Assembly: GCA_964562985.1 (NCBI GenBank) | Contig: CAZLWE010000010.1 | Span: 1 to 64,000, forward strand | DNA length: 64,000 nucleotides | Direction of reading: 5' to 3' | Origin: SHLQ01 sp964562985 | GTDB lineage: Bacteria; Actinomycetota; Acidimicrobiia; Acidimicrobiales; SHLQ01 | Shown: in pieces, positions 16,881 through 24,204 of the stretch | How positions within the stretch are numbered: the stretch's first letter is position 1 | Layout: every line of letters starts with the position of its first letter | Position numbers and translations under genes: made by a program | The notes under the pieces: generated by a model | Told to the model about the DNA's origin: nothing | The model's input: only the letters and a program-made list of their open reading frames with translations | Databases searched by the model: none

Positions 16881-17911
16881 TGAATCGGGAGACGGTCGTG
16901 GCTGGTGAATAGGTTGGAGGCCGGGGTGGTCGTGGCAAGCGCGTCGTTGGCAAGCAGCACCGCTGCCGCCGAATAGGTCGACTGTTCGCCGCCGGGAAAG
17001 TGGACTTCCTCGGGGTGCACCTCGCCGGTCCAATAGCGCCCCGTGTGTGTTCGCATCCGCCATGTCGTCTCGAAGAGACTTTCGGCCATTGGCGCGTTCC
17101 CCACCGCGAGATATGCCATAGCGCACTCGCAGGTCTCGGCGGTCGTGACCCACGGCCGGTCGCCAACACAGCGGATACCCAGGCCGGGCATCAAGAAGGT
17201 GTCGATCCGGTCTGCGAGTTGATCTCTGGCTTCGTCGCCTCGCACCGCACCACTCAACACGGGGTAGTACCAATCCATCGCCCAACGGCGCTTCGGCGCA
17301 AAGGCGCCGACGGGTTGGGTTCGCACGATATGACCCAAACGCTCGATACGTTCCACCCAGTCATCTCGCTCCACCCCGAGTTCACGACTCGCGGCGAGCG
17401 CACATCGCGTGGAGTGGTACATCGAAGACGAGCCGGTGAGCAGGGCAAATGACCACGGCGTGTCATCGGCATGTCTCGCCCAGATGATCTCCCCTCGGTC
17501 GGTCTGCAAGTCGAACACCCAGTCGATCGCTCGTTCCACAACCGGAAACATGCTTTCCAAGAAGCCTCGGTCACGGGTCAACAACCAGTGATGCCACACA
17601 CCGGTCGCGATGTATGCGATGACGTTGGCGTCGAACTTGTCCTCCTCGACCCCATCGTCCACGTAGTACTGATGCCACGCGCCGGACTCAAGCTGGCGTC
17701 CACGCAGCCACTCATAGGCTCGCTCTGCCTCGTTTGTAAAACCGGCGGTTGCGATCGCCATCGCGGCTTCAACGTGGTTCCAGGGGTCGGCGTGACCGCC
17801 GGGGAACCAGGGGATCATCCCTGACGGCAGTTGCCACTCGACAATTGACTCGGCCGTTGCCCGAATCTGGGCGTCGTTCAACAAGCCGGTCATGGGCTGG
17901 GAGCTCGTCAC
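16877..17911 (-). CDS. Alpha/alpha-toroid protein (prenyltransferase/glycosidase-like fold)
   Basis: 344 residues with repeated helical-hairpin signatures seen in six-barrel proteins: GMIPWFPGGHADPWNHVEAAMA, then AYEWLRGRQLESGAWHQYYVD, KFDANVIAYIATGVWHHWL, WALLTGS-type turns and YSAAAVLLAND. This looks like the squalene-cyclase/prenyltransferase or GH-like toroid group, but no standard catalytic triad can be named. The GTG at 17911 overlaps the stop codon of the methyltransferase gene (GTGA), and together with the GT4 gene these form a three-gene operon. It may act on a lipid-linked sugar or glycan; this is inferred from context only. Confidence 0.72.
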   Translation of the reverse strand: MTSSQPMTGLLNDAQIRATAESIVEWQLPSGMIPWFPGGHADPWNHVEAAMAIATAGFTNEAERAYEWLRGRQLESGAWHQYYVDDGVEEDKFDANVIAYIATGVWHHWLLTRDRGFLESMFPVVERAIDWVFDLQTDRGEIIWARHADDTPWSFALLTGSSSMYHSTRCALAASRELGVERDDWVERIERLGHIVRTQPVGAFAPKRRWAMDWYYPVLSGAVRGDEARDQLADRIDTFLMPGLGIRCVGDRPWVTTAETCECAMAYLAVGNAPMAESLFETTWRMRTHTGRYWTGEVHPEEVHFPGGEQSTYSAAAVLLANDALATTTPASNLFTSHDRLPIH

Positions 17912-18651
17912 TGGCTGGCACCCTTCGGAATCGGCTTGGAGGCGTACACCACAAGAGACTTGCCGAGCACCGGGTTAAGAATGCGATCGGCCACCTTCGT
18001 GGCTGTTGGTTGCTCCATGATGTCCCAGGTAAGGAATCGGTTGTAGGCCGACGTCAATGGGTTGTCCTCCACATCGGATTGTGGCCCGACGGCACACCGC
18101 AACCACCAATACGGCGTGTGTAACGAATGGGCACGATGAGAGTCGAACACCGTCAGCCCGGCGCTGCGCATCCGGTCAGCCAGCTCGCCCTTGCCATAGA
18201 TACGAACGTGTCCACCCTCGACTTTGGGTGCGTGGTACTCGTCGGATAGCGCCCAACAGATCCGTTCGGGCATATGGGCCGGGACGGTCGCAGCCAGGAT
18301 GCCCCCCGGGCGCAACACGCGGGTCAGCTCGGTTAAGGCGGCTACGTCGTCGTCTATGTGTTCGAGTATCTCTGACGCGATGACCCGATCGAAGGAGCCA
18401 TCGGGGAACGGCAGCTGGGTGACATCGCCGTTGCACGACGCCGATGACACACCTTCGGGCAACTCGCCCTCGGTCTCCATGGCCCTAACCCACGTGTCGA
18501 CCTCGATCAGCTCCGGCAGCGCGAAGTCGCTACTGACGACGTCGGCACCTCGACGAAGCGCTTCATAGCTGTGGCGTCCAAACCCGCAGCCAATATCGAG
18601 CAACCGATCACCAGCGTGCAGATCCAAGCGCTCGTAATCAACCGTGAGCAT
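17908..18651 (-). CDS. Class I SAM methyltransferase (Methyltransf_11 type)
   Basis: 247 residues. The SAM site is LLDIGCGFGRHSYEALRRGADVVSSDF, with acidic residue placement as in class I enzymes. FDRVIASEILEHIDDD and LRPGGILAATVP are the expected post-motifs. It is the middle gene of the GT4/methyltransferase/toroid operon, overlapping the GT4 stop by 14 bp and the toroid start by 4 bp. The substrate is unknown, but the context suggests a cell-surface sugar or lipid intermediate. Confidence 0.88.
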   Translation of the reverse strand: MLTVDYERLDLHAGDRLLDIGCGFGRHSYEALRRGADVVSSDFALPELIEVDTWVRAMETEGELPEGVSSASCNGDVTQLPFPDGSFDRVIASEILEHIDDDVAALTELTRVLRPGGILAATVPAHMPERICWALSDEYHAPKVEGGHVRIYGKGELADRMRSAGLTVFDSHRAHSLHTPYWWLRCAVGPQSDVEDNPLTSAYNRFLTWDIMEQPTATKVADRILNPVLGKSLVVYASKPIPKGASQ

Positions 18652-19912
18652 GGGTTTCTTCTAGCAGGGCGCGGTATTGCGCAATGGTCTTTTCGGCGGT
18701 GTGGCGCCAGCTCCAATGGTCGATGACGCGCTGGCGGCCGGCTTCGCCTATTCGAGCGCGTAGCTCAGGCTCAGCCAAGGCGGTACTGATCATCGTGGCG
18801 AGAGCATCGCTATCGCCGGGAGGTACGAGCAGGCATGTCTCATCGTGGGTTCCACATACCTCCGGCAGCGCCCCGCCCGTCGTCGCGATGAGCGGCGTGG
18901 CACAGGACATCGCTTCGATGGCTGGAAGAGAGAAGCCCTCATAGAGCGAAGGGACACACGCGAGTTCGGCCTCGGAGTACAGCTCCACGATCCGCTGATC
19001 GCTCACGCCGCTGACGAACTCGACGACGTCTTCGAGTCCGAGGCGGCGCAGCGTCTCTGCGGTCTTTGACCCCTCCTTGGGCTTACCGATGATCACGATG
19101 TTCACCGGTCGCTCGGCGCGCACCTTGGCGGCTGCTTCGAGCAGGTACACGAGCCCCTTCATGGCAACGTCGGCGCTTGCTGTCGTGATAATCCGGCCCG
19201 GCACTCTGGCAACGCCATCGACGGGCCGGAAAAGCTCCGGGTCGACCCCAACGGGCACCACATGGATTCGATCTACGGGAACCTGGTGATCCGCGGCGAT
19301 GTCGACCTTCGAGTTCTCCGACACCGTCATGACCCGCGTCATGCGTTTGGCCACCTGTGTTTGCATCCGAGTGAACGCGTACCAGCGGCGCTTGCCGAAC
19401 CGTTCCACCCAGGTGCGGGCGTGCTCGATCTCCAGACGACGGTCGACGGTGATGGGGTGGTGGATCGTCGCGAGGATCGGGAGGAACTTCTGGATGCCTA
19501 GGAGGCCCCACCCAAGGGTTTGGTTGTCGTGCACCAGGTCGAATTCGTGGCTACGGGTGCGTAGGTTGTCCCACGCTCGCCAGGAGAAGGCCATTGGCTC
19601 GGGGAAGTTTCCGAGGTTGAAGGATGTGTTCTCGATCCAATCCCACTTGTCCTTCAGCTCGAACATGCGTGGCTTGCGCATCGGGAACTGGTCGTTAAAC
19701 GTCTCCAAGCTCGGGAGCTTGGTGATCGGAACACGCTCGTCCAAGATCGGGTAGGGAGGTCCGCCGAGCACTTCGACCGAGTGACCGAGATTCACTAGGG
19801 CCTTGGTGAGGTGGTGGGTGTAGACGCCTTGGCCGCCCACGTGGGGCTTGCCTCGATACGCGAGATACGCGATTCGCAGTGGACCGTCGCGCAGACGTTG
19901 ATCAAGAACCAT
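18638..19912 (-). CDS. GT4-family glycosyltransferase
   Basis: 424 residues of GT-B fold. The N-terminal domain has the GT4 start YLAYRGKPHVGGQGVYTHHL (acceptor side). The C-terminal donor domain shows GRIITTASADVAMKGLVYLLEA and PSLYEGFSLPAIEAMSCATPLIA, the EX7E motif that binds the nucleotide-sugar diphosphate. It would transfer a sugar from an activated donor with retention of configuration. The sugar and acceptor cannot be told. It is the first gene of the operon with the methyltransferase and toroid proteins. The ATG at 19912 starts the family sequence in frame. Confidence 0.93.
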   Translation of the reverse strand: MVLDQRLRDGPLRIAYLAYRGKPHVGGQGVYTHHLTKALVNLGHSVEVLGGPPYPILDERVPITKLPSLETFNDQFPMRKPRMFELKDKWDWIENTSFNLGNFPEPMAFSWRAWDNLRTRSHEFDLVHDNQTLGWGLLGIQKFLPILATIHHPITVDRRLEIEHARTWVERFGKRRWYAFTRMQTQVAKRMTRVMTVSENSKVDIAADHQVPVDRIHVVPVGVDPELFRPVDGVARVPGRIITTASADVAMKGLVYLLEAAAKVRAERPVNIVIIGKPKEGSKTAETLRRLGLEDVVEFVSGVSDQRIVELYSEAELACVPSLYEGFSLPAIEAMSCATPLIATTGGALPEVCGTHDETCLLVPPGDSDALATMISTALAEPELRARIGEAGRQRVIDHWSWRHTAEKTIAQYRALLEETHAHG

Positions 19913-19962
19913 GGCCCGCTAAGCCTACTGGGGGGTAACCGTGGCTCGGCTAGCGTGTCCGG

Positions 19963-20400
19963 ATGCGATCCTTGATCCAACGATGCAGCGAAGCCTGGGT
20001 GACCTCTGAAGGTGTCGAGGTAGGGCGCATCGGCCAGGGTTTGTGTTGCCTGGTCGGCGTAACCCACGACGATGACGACACCACCGCTGCCAAGATGGCC
20101 GACAAGCTTTGGAATCTTCGAGTCTTTGACGATGCCGATGGGGTCATGAATCTGTCCGTCGCCGACACGAGCCAGTCATTACTCCTCGTTTCCCAGTTCA
20201 CTCTCTATGGCGATGCGCGCAAGGGGCGACGGCCCTCCTATGTGAACGCGGCACGCCCAGAGCACGCCGAGCCGCTCTTCACCGCCGTCGTCGAAGCGTT
20301 ACGTGCACTGGGTGCCACGGTCGAAACCGGACGCTTCCGAACAGATATGCGGGTAGGGCTGGTTAACGATGGCCCAGTAACGCTGATGATCGAACTCTAG
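19963..20400 (+). CDS. dtd: D-aminoacyl-tRNA deacylase
   Basis: A 145-residue DTD enzyme that frees D-amino acids (and glycine misloaded on tRNA-Ala) from tRNA. The two active-site motifs are present: SQFTLYGD (SQxT) around residue 78, and NDGPVT near the C-terminus where NSGPVT is usual. The length is that of the family. It is convergent with the Lnt-like gene and overlaps it by 4 bp. Confidence 0.97.
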   Translation: MRSLIQRCSEAWVTSEGVEVGRIGQGLCCLVGVTHDDDDTTAAKMADKLWNLRVFDDADGVMNLSVADTSQSLLLVSQFTLYGDARKGRRPSYVNAARPEHAEPLFTAVVEALRALGATVETGRFRTDMRVGLVNDGPVTLMIEL

Positions 20401-21884
20401 GCATCGCGTCGAGTTTCGAGCATTGACGACGCTGAGCTGGCTAGCAACACGACGAGTGCCAGGATCAGCCACGGGGCAACGCCAAATCGCGTGGAGAGCG
20501 TCAGCCCCTCGCGCCGTTCGATCGTGTCGAAGAGCACCCGTTGCTCCGACACATCTGTTCGCTGCAGGACGTTGCCGTCAGGGTCGATGATGCCACTGAA
20601 GCCGGTCGGCGCCGCCTGGAGTACCCATCGGTCGTTCTCTTGGGCTCGCAGCTGCGAGGATGCAATCTGTTGCGACTGGACGATCTGCAGCCAAAAGCTC
20701 GAACCGTTGGTCGGGTTGATCAGAATCTCGCCGCCGTCTCGGATGGCCGCACGGCCCCGGCTCTCGAAGAAGATCTCCCACGAAATACTGACCCCCAAAT
20801 CGGCCACGGGCGATTCGAGAAATGCGGGGCCGGTGCCCTGGAGCACATCACGGCCTGGAACCTCAGCGGTGAACTGTTCGATTAGCCCGCGCAACGGCAC
20901 GAACTCACCGAACGGTACGAGGCGGACCTTGTCGTAGCGCGAGACCTCTTCACCTTGTGCGTTGACCGCGGTCGAGTAATTGACGGTGTTGTCCGGGAAG
21001 GTGCTGCCAGCGGCGTGGAACCAGCCAGGGATCAGAACCGTGCCCTGCTCACGAGCGATCTCGGCCACACTCTCTTGTGCCTCGGTCATAAAGAACAAGT
21101 CGTCACAGCGACCGAGCGGCGTGTTGTCCGGAATGGGGTTCACCACGTTCTCCGGCCACATGATGAGGTCGACCTCTTGGTCGATGGTCGCGGTGGCTTC
21201 GCGATGGCGATCGAAGACCCGTTGGTTCTCGCAGGCATCGGCCCGCGTGCGTTGTGGTCCGCCGCCCTGCACGACGGCAACGCGGATCTCGTCGATCACG
21301 GTGCTTCCCGGAGAGATAACGCCAGCCAGAATGGTGACGGTTACCGCGCCCAAGGCCATACCGGCCATGTCGTAGCGCTGGGTTGCGAGCAACCGCAGGG
21401 CTGAGCCGGTCAATACGGTGACCATCGTCAGCAATACCGGACCCCCGAGAGGCAGCACCTCCGCGAGCACCGAGTTGACCTGTGTCATCGGCGCGGTGGC
21501 CAGTGGTACACCGCCAAAGGGCCACGACCAGCGAACCCACTCATACAGTGCAAATGCAGCCGGGAGGGCCAGGATCCTTCGATCGCCATTACCCGCGACC
21601 AGGCTCACCAGTCCATAGCCGCTGCCGAATACCAAAAACACCACGACGTACCCGGGGGCGGTGAGGTCGAACATCCACAGTTCGCCCATTGCTAGCCAGA
21701 CCATGCCAGCAGCGGCGCCCGTAGAAAAACGTTGGCGGCGAGAGGCGTTGGTGCCGAGGTAGTCGAACAATGCGAAACCGGCAAAGGCGCTCGGCCACCA
21801 ACCCCAAGGGGGTAGTGCAAACGCGATTAGGAATCCAGCGAAGGCGCCGAGCAATAGGACGAGAGGTCGGCGCATGGCCACCAT
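20397..21884 (-). CDS. lnt: Apolipoprotein N-acyltransferase-like protein with Ser in place of catalytic Cys
   Basis: 495 residues: several N-terminal membrane helices, then a nitrilase domain, then a C-terminal helix (WLILALVVLLASSASSM), the layout of Lnt, which N-acylates lipoproteins. The Glu (VDLIMWPENVVN) and Lys (YDKVRLVPFGEFVP) of the catalytic triad are in place. At the nucleophile position the sequence reads LGVSISWEIFFES where functional Lnt has a Cys before the aromatic-Glu pair; the codon is TCG (Ser). In E. coli Lnt the Cys is essential. It may be inactive, use Ser, or serve another purpose. Many lipoproteins in this window would need a functional Lnt if they are N-acylated. Confidence 0.88.
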   Translation of the reverse strand: MVAMRRPLVLLLGAFAGFLIAFALPPWGWWPSAFAGFALFDYLGTNASRRQRFSTGAAAGMVWLAMGELWMFDLTAPGYVVVFLVFGSGYGLVSLVAGNGDRRILALPAAFALYEWVRWSWPFGGVPLATAPMTQVNSVLAEVLPLGGPVLLTMVTVLTGSALRLLATQRYDMAGMALGAVTVTILAGVISPGSTVIDEIRVAVVQGGGPQRTRADACENQRVFDRHREATATIDQEVDLIMWPENVVNPIPDNTPLGRCDDLFFMTEAQESVAEIAREQGTVLIPGWFHAAGSTFPDNTVNYSTAVNAQGEEVSRYDKVRLVPFGEFVPLRGLIEQFTAEVPGRDVLQGTGPAFLESPVADLGVSISWEIFFESRGRAAIRDGGEILINPTNGSSFWLQIVQSQQIASSQLRAQENDRWVLQAAPTGFSGIIDPDGNVLQRTDVSEQRVLFDTIERREGLTLSTRFGVAPWLILALVVLLASSASSMLETRRDA

Positions 21885-22028
21885 TGTGGCCGCGGTCGGC
21901 GCGATTGCGTTAGCGGGGGGCCATCAGCCCTAGTAGTAGCGCTCAAAACGGTGCCCAAACGTGCCGATTGAAAATGAAGGCCTTCCAGCCGGGGAGCGCC
22001 GAATTGATCTACTGCCTTGGAGGGCAAA

Positions 22029-23471
22029 GTGAAACTGCATCGAGCTGCCATCGTGGCCGGAGCGACCCTGATCGCCGCTGCATGTTCAGGAGAAGAACCG
22101 GCCGCCGCCCCAGATACGACCTCCGTTGTTGTGGCGACAACCGCTGCGCCTGCGACCACGGTTGCGCCAACCCCGACCACGGTTGCGCCAACTACCGCAC
22201 CCGCAGCTGACGATACGCCCGAGTCCCTCGCCTTTGCCTCCTCTCGTGACGTGGGTCGCCTCTTTGAAATCGACGGGGCCACCCAACTCTTCGACGGCCC
22301 CGGCGGCGATGTGATCGCGACTTTGGAAGACGGCCGACTCGTCCAGGCGGGAGTTGCTCGAACCGTCGACGGTGTGTTGCTAGCGGGCATCGTCGATCCG
22401 AACGATCCGACCGTCCCCCTCGGCTGGGTAGAAGCCGACGATCTTCGCCCGACCAACCAGTTCGTCACCAGCACTGATCCTTCCCGCATCGACCAGCTCG
22501 GCGTCGCAGTGCAGACATCAGGCGAAGGTCCCATCGATGTTGCATCGCAGCCCGGTGGAACGTCCGTCGTGACTACCTTGGAAGATCGGGAGAGCGTTCT
22601 TTTCACCGGTAACTCTGCGATCGCATCGGACGGGGAGAGATGGGTCGAGGTCGCCGACACGAACACCGGGGCAACGATTGGCTGGATTCCCTCGCAGAAC
22701 TTCGCTGACTTCCGGGGCGTCAGCGCAGTCGACGGCAACTTTGAGCCCACGGATCTACGGCCGTCAGACGAGATCACCTACGGTGCGCAGCTCCCAGCGG
22801 TCGCGATTACCGCATCAGGGTGCAACGCTGTCCAGATTGAGCTGGCGAACCCGTCCACGTCTCAGGGCCTGGCTTTCGTAGCGGGGACCCAAGTTCCCTC
22901 GGCCATCGTGGGAGCGAGCCGAGAGGTGTGGAGCGGCTCCACACTCTTCGTGGCACCCGGAGATTCGACAACACTCACGATCCCGAACGCCATCCCGGCT
23001 ACGTGGTATTTCGCGGCGCTTGACTCGGAATTTAGAGCCGAAGCCGACCGAACTGCTCAAGGCGAACTCGTAGGGGCGGAAGGCTCACGTGCGGCTGCGA
23101 CAGACGTCGAGCAGGTATCGATCCCAACCGGTTCATGCGGATTCGTGCCTCCAGATCCGGAGCCTGATCCGTCCGAGGACTTGGCCAATAGTGTCATCGA
23201 GGACGACGCCGAGCAGGTTTCAGCCGAAGGGGTGGATGGTGGGACGGGTGATCTTACAGACTCCGAGGGAGAAGCTCTTGAGAGCGACGCTTTAGTCGAT
23301 CCGAATGCGGCTCCCGCTACTGTGACGCCAGACTCGACGACCACCGCGGCCCCAACTACGACAACAACCACCACCACTACAACCACAACGACGACGGCCC
23401 CGCCTCCTCCGCCTACGACCGAGGCGGTCGTTGTTGATCCCGCGGACAACGGTGATCCAGCGCAGGGCTAA
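22029..23471 (+). CDS. SH3-like-domain lipoprotein with Thr-rich tail
   Basis: 480 residues. The start is the GTG at 22029, with GGAGG five bases upstream; the upstream TTG at 22017 lies on that ribosome binding site. The lipobox is LIAAACSG, then a Thr/Pro/Ala linker. Two bacterial SH3-like (SH3b) segments follow: FEIDGATQLFDGPGGDVIATLEDGRLVQ...GWVEADDL, and IDVASQPGGTSVVTTLEDRESV...WIPSQNF. Residues ~255-370 form a further beta domain. The tail is a run of about 14 Thr followed by PPPPP. SH3b domains usually bind cell-wall peptides. Substrate or partner unknown. Confidence 0.82.
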   Translation: MKLHRAAIVAGATLIAAACSGEEPAAAPDTTSVVVATTAAPATTVAPTPTTVAPTTAPAADDTPESLAFASSRDVGRLFEIDGATQLFDGPGGDVIATLEDGRLVQAGVARTVDGVLLAGIVDPNDPTVPLGWVEADDLRPTNQFVTSTDPSRIDQLGVAVQTSGEGPIDVASQPGGTSVVTTLEDRESVLFTGNSAIASDGERWVEVADTNTGATIGWIPSQNFADFRGVSAVDGNFEPTDLRPSDEITYGAQLPAVAITASGCNAVQIELANPSTSQGLAFVAGTQVPSAIVGASREVWSGSTLFVAPGDSTTLTIPNAIPATWYFAALDSEFRAEADRTAQGELVGAEGSRAAATDVEQVSIPTGSCGFVPPDPEPDPSEDLANSVIEDDAEQVSAEGVDGGTGDLTDSEGEALESDALVDPNAAPATVTPDSTTTAAPTTTTTTTTTTTTTTAPPPPPTTEAVVVDPADNGDPAQG

Positions 23472-23512
23472 ACTAGGAATACGAGCGATAGCCAAAGGGG
23501 TTACGTAAAAGT

Positions 23513-23800
23513 ATGGAACTCGTGTTGACTCCAGAGGCGACCGCCTTCATCAAGAAGAAGGGTGGGGTGGCAGCGATCGACTTCGTGCCCCCAATTGGTT
23601 GAGGCCGCACCAAGCATGACGTGTCGGTCGACACGCACCTCAAAGGCAAGAACCTCGCTCCCTATCGGGTCATCCGTACCGACGACGTCAAAGTGCATGT
23701 GGCCCCGACCCTGATGGGCTATGCCCACCGCGTGCAGCTTCAGCTCGTTGGCAGCGTACGAAAGAAACTACGAGCCCAAGTCCAAGGTGACGCGTGTTAG
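23513..23800 (+). CDS. Candidate selenoprotein, HesB/IscA-like, in-frame TGA (Sec30)
   Basis: A frame from ATG 23513 to TAG 23798-23800 gives 95 residues if the single internal TGA (23600-23602, codon 30) is read as selenocysteine. The N-terminal part reads MELVLTPEATAFIKKKGG and IDFVPPIG, then Sec-G. The LTPEA..FI start and a Cys/Sec after PPIG resemble the small HesB/IscA-like group that includes CC/Se-motif selenoproteins. The frame stays free of other stops for 65 codons after the TGA, with the local high-GC third positions, and ends in Cys. A SECIS-like hairpin begins at the TGA. The spacing of the AAAGGGG upstream (12 bases) is long. Without Sec insertion this would be a 29-residue fragment, so the alternative is a pseudogene. 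Confidence 0.75.
23599..23643 (+). promoter_or_regulatory. SECIS-like hairpin immediately at the in-frame TGA
   Basis: The outer stem TTGAGG (23599-23604) pairs fully with CCTCAA (23638-23643) and includes the TGA itself. The apical stem CGTGTC (23620-23625) pairs fully with GACACG (23630-23635) and closes on the loop GGTC. Bacterial SECIS elements lie just 3' of the UGA and present a GU in the apical loop to SelB; the E. coli fdhF loop also carries GGUC. The loop is 23 bases after the TGA, in the usual range. The internal loop is lopsided (15 bases against 2), a caveat. Confidence 0.7.
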
Positions 23801-23802
23801 TT

Positions 23803-24053
23803 GCGACTGCGCCGAAGGCGCTCCGCGCCTAATTTTCGGCGCACGCAACTAACCATCATTCGCCGCAATCGCACATTCGCTTCGCTCTGTGTGCTCTGCG
23901 GAGGCGACTGCGCCGAAGGCGCTCCGCGCCTAATTTTCGGCGCACGCAACTAACCATCATTCGCCGCAATCGCACATTCGCTTCGCTCTGTGTGCTCTGC
24001 GGAGGCGACTGCGCCGAAGGCGCTCCGCGCCTAATTTTCGGCGCACGCAACTA
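23803..24053 (-). repeat. 101-bp tandem repeat of the two-hairpin family
   Basis: Unit starts fall at 23803, 23904 and 24005 (period 101), with two full units and a partial third. Hairpin II copies (23809-23842, 23910-23943, 24011-24044) have 8-bp arms GCGCCGAA/TTCGGCGC, inner arms GGCGC/GCGCC around TCC, and a TAATT bulge. Hairpin I copies (23863-23901, 23964-24002) have CCGCA/TGCGG and GCACA/TGTGC arms. Compared with the units at 1463-1710 the stem bases differ but pairing and the AAATT-side bulge are kept. The array starts two bases after the stop codon of the candidate selenoprotein gene. Confidence 0.88.
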
Positions 24054-24055
24054 GG

Positions 24056-24204
24056 CCTCCCGGGCTGCGCCCTCCAGGGCTCGGATCCGGGCGGTAGGCC
24101 GCCCTCGACCTCGCGCCTGCTGCGTAAGCGGCGTCCGCCCGCACCTGCGGGCTACTCGCGTAGAAGGCGCTCCGCGCCTAACCGCGAGAGCACACACGCA
24201 ATTG
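24056..24204 (-). repeat. Chain of further hairpins in the intergenic stretch before hemY's end
   Basis: Together with the 101-bp array this fills the gene-free 23801-24204. It holds three hairpins: GGGCGG/CCGCCC (24089-24104), GCCCGCA/TGCGGGC (24137-24152), and CTCGCG/CGCGAG (about 24155-24188) around the GGCGC-TCC-GCGCC hairpin seen in the array. Two segments (24072-24091 and 24101-24124) match 20 and 24 bases inside the lhr gene on the opposite strand. No open frame of interest and no clear promoter are visible. Confidence 0.7.

Noticed and set aside
21827..22777. 316-codon minus-strand frame over the SH3-like lipoprotein gene
   Set aside because: It is the shadow of the Thr-rich coding sequence on the plus strand; composition is Ser/Thr/Pro noise with no motif.
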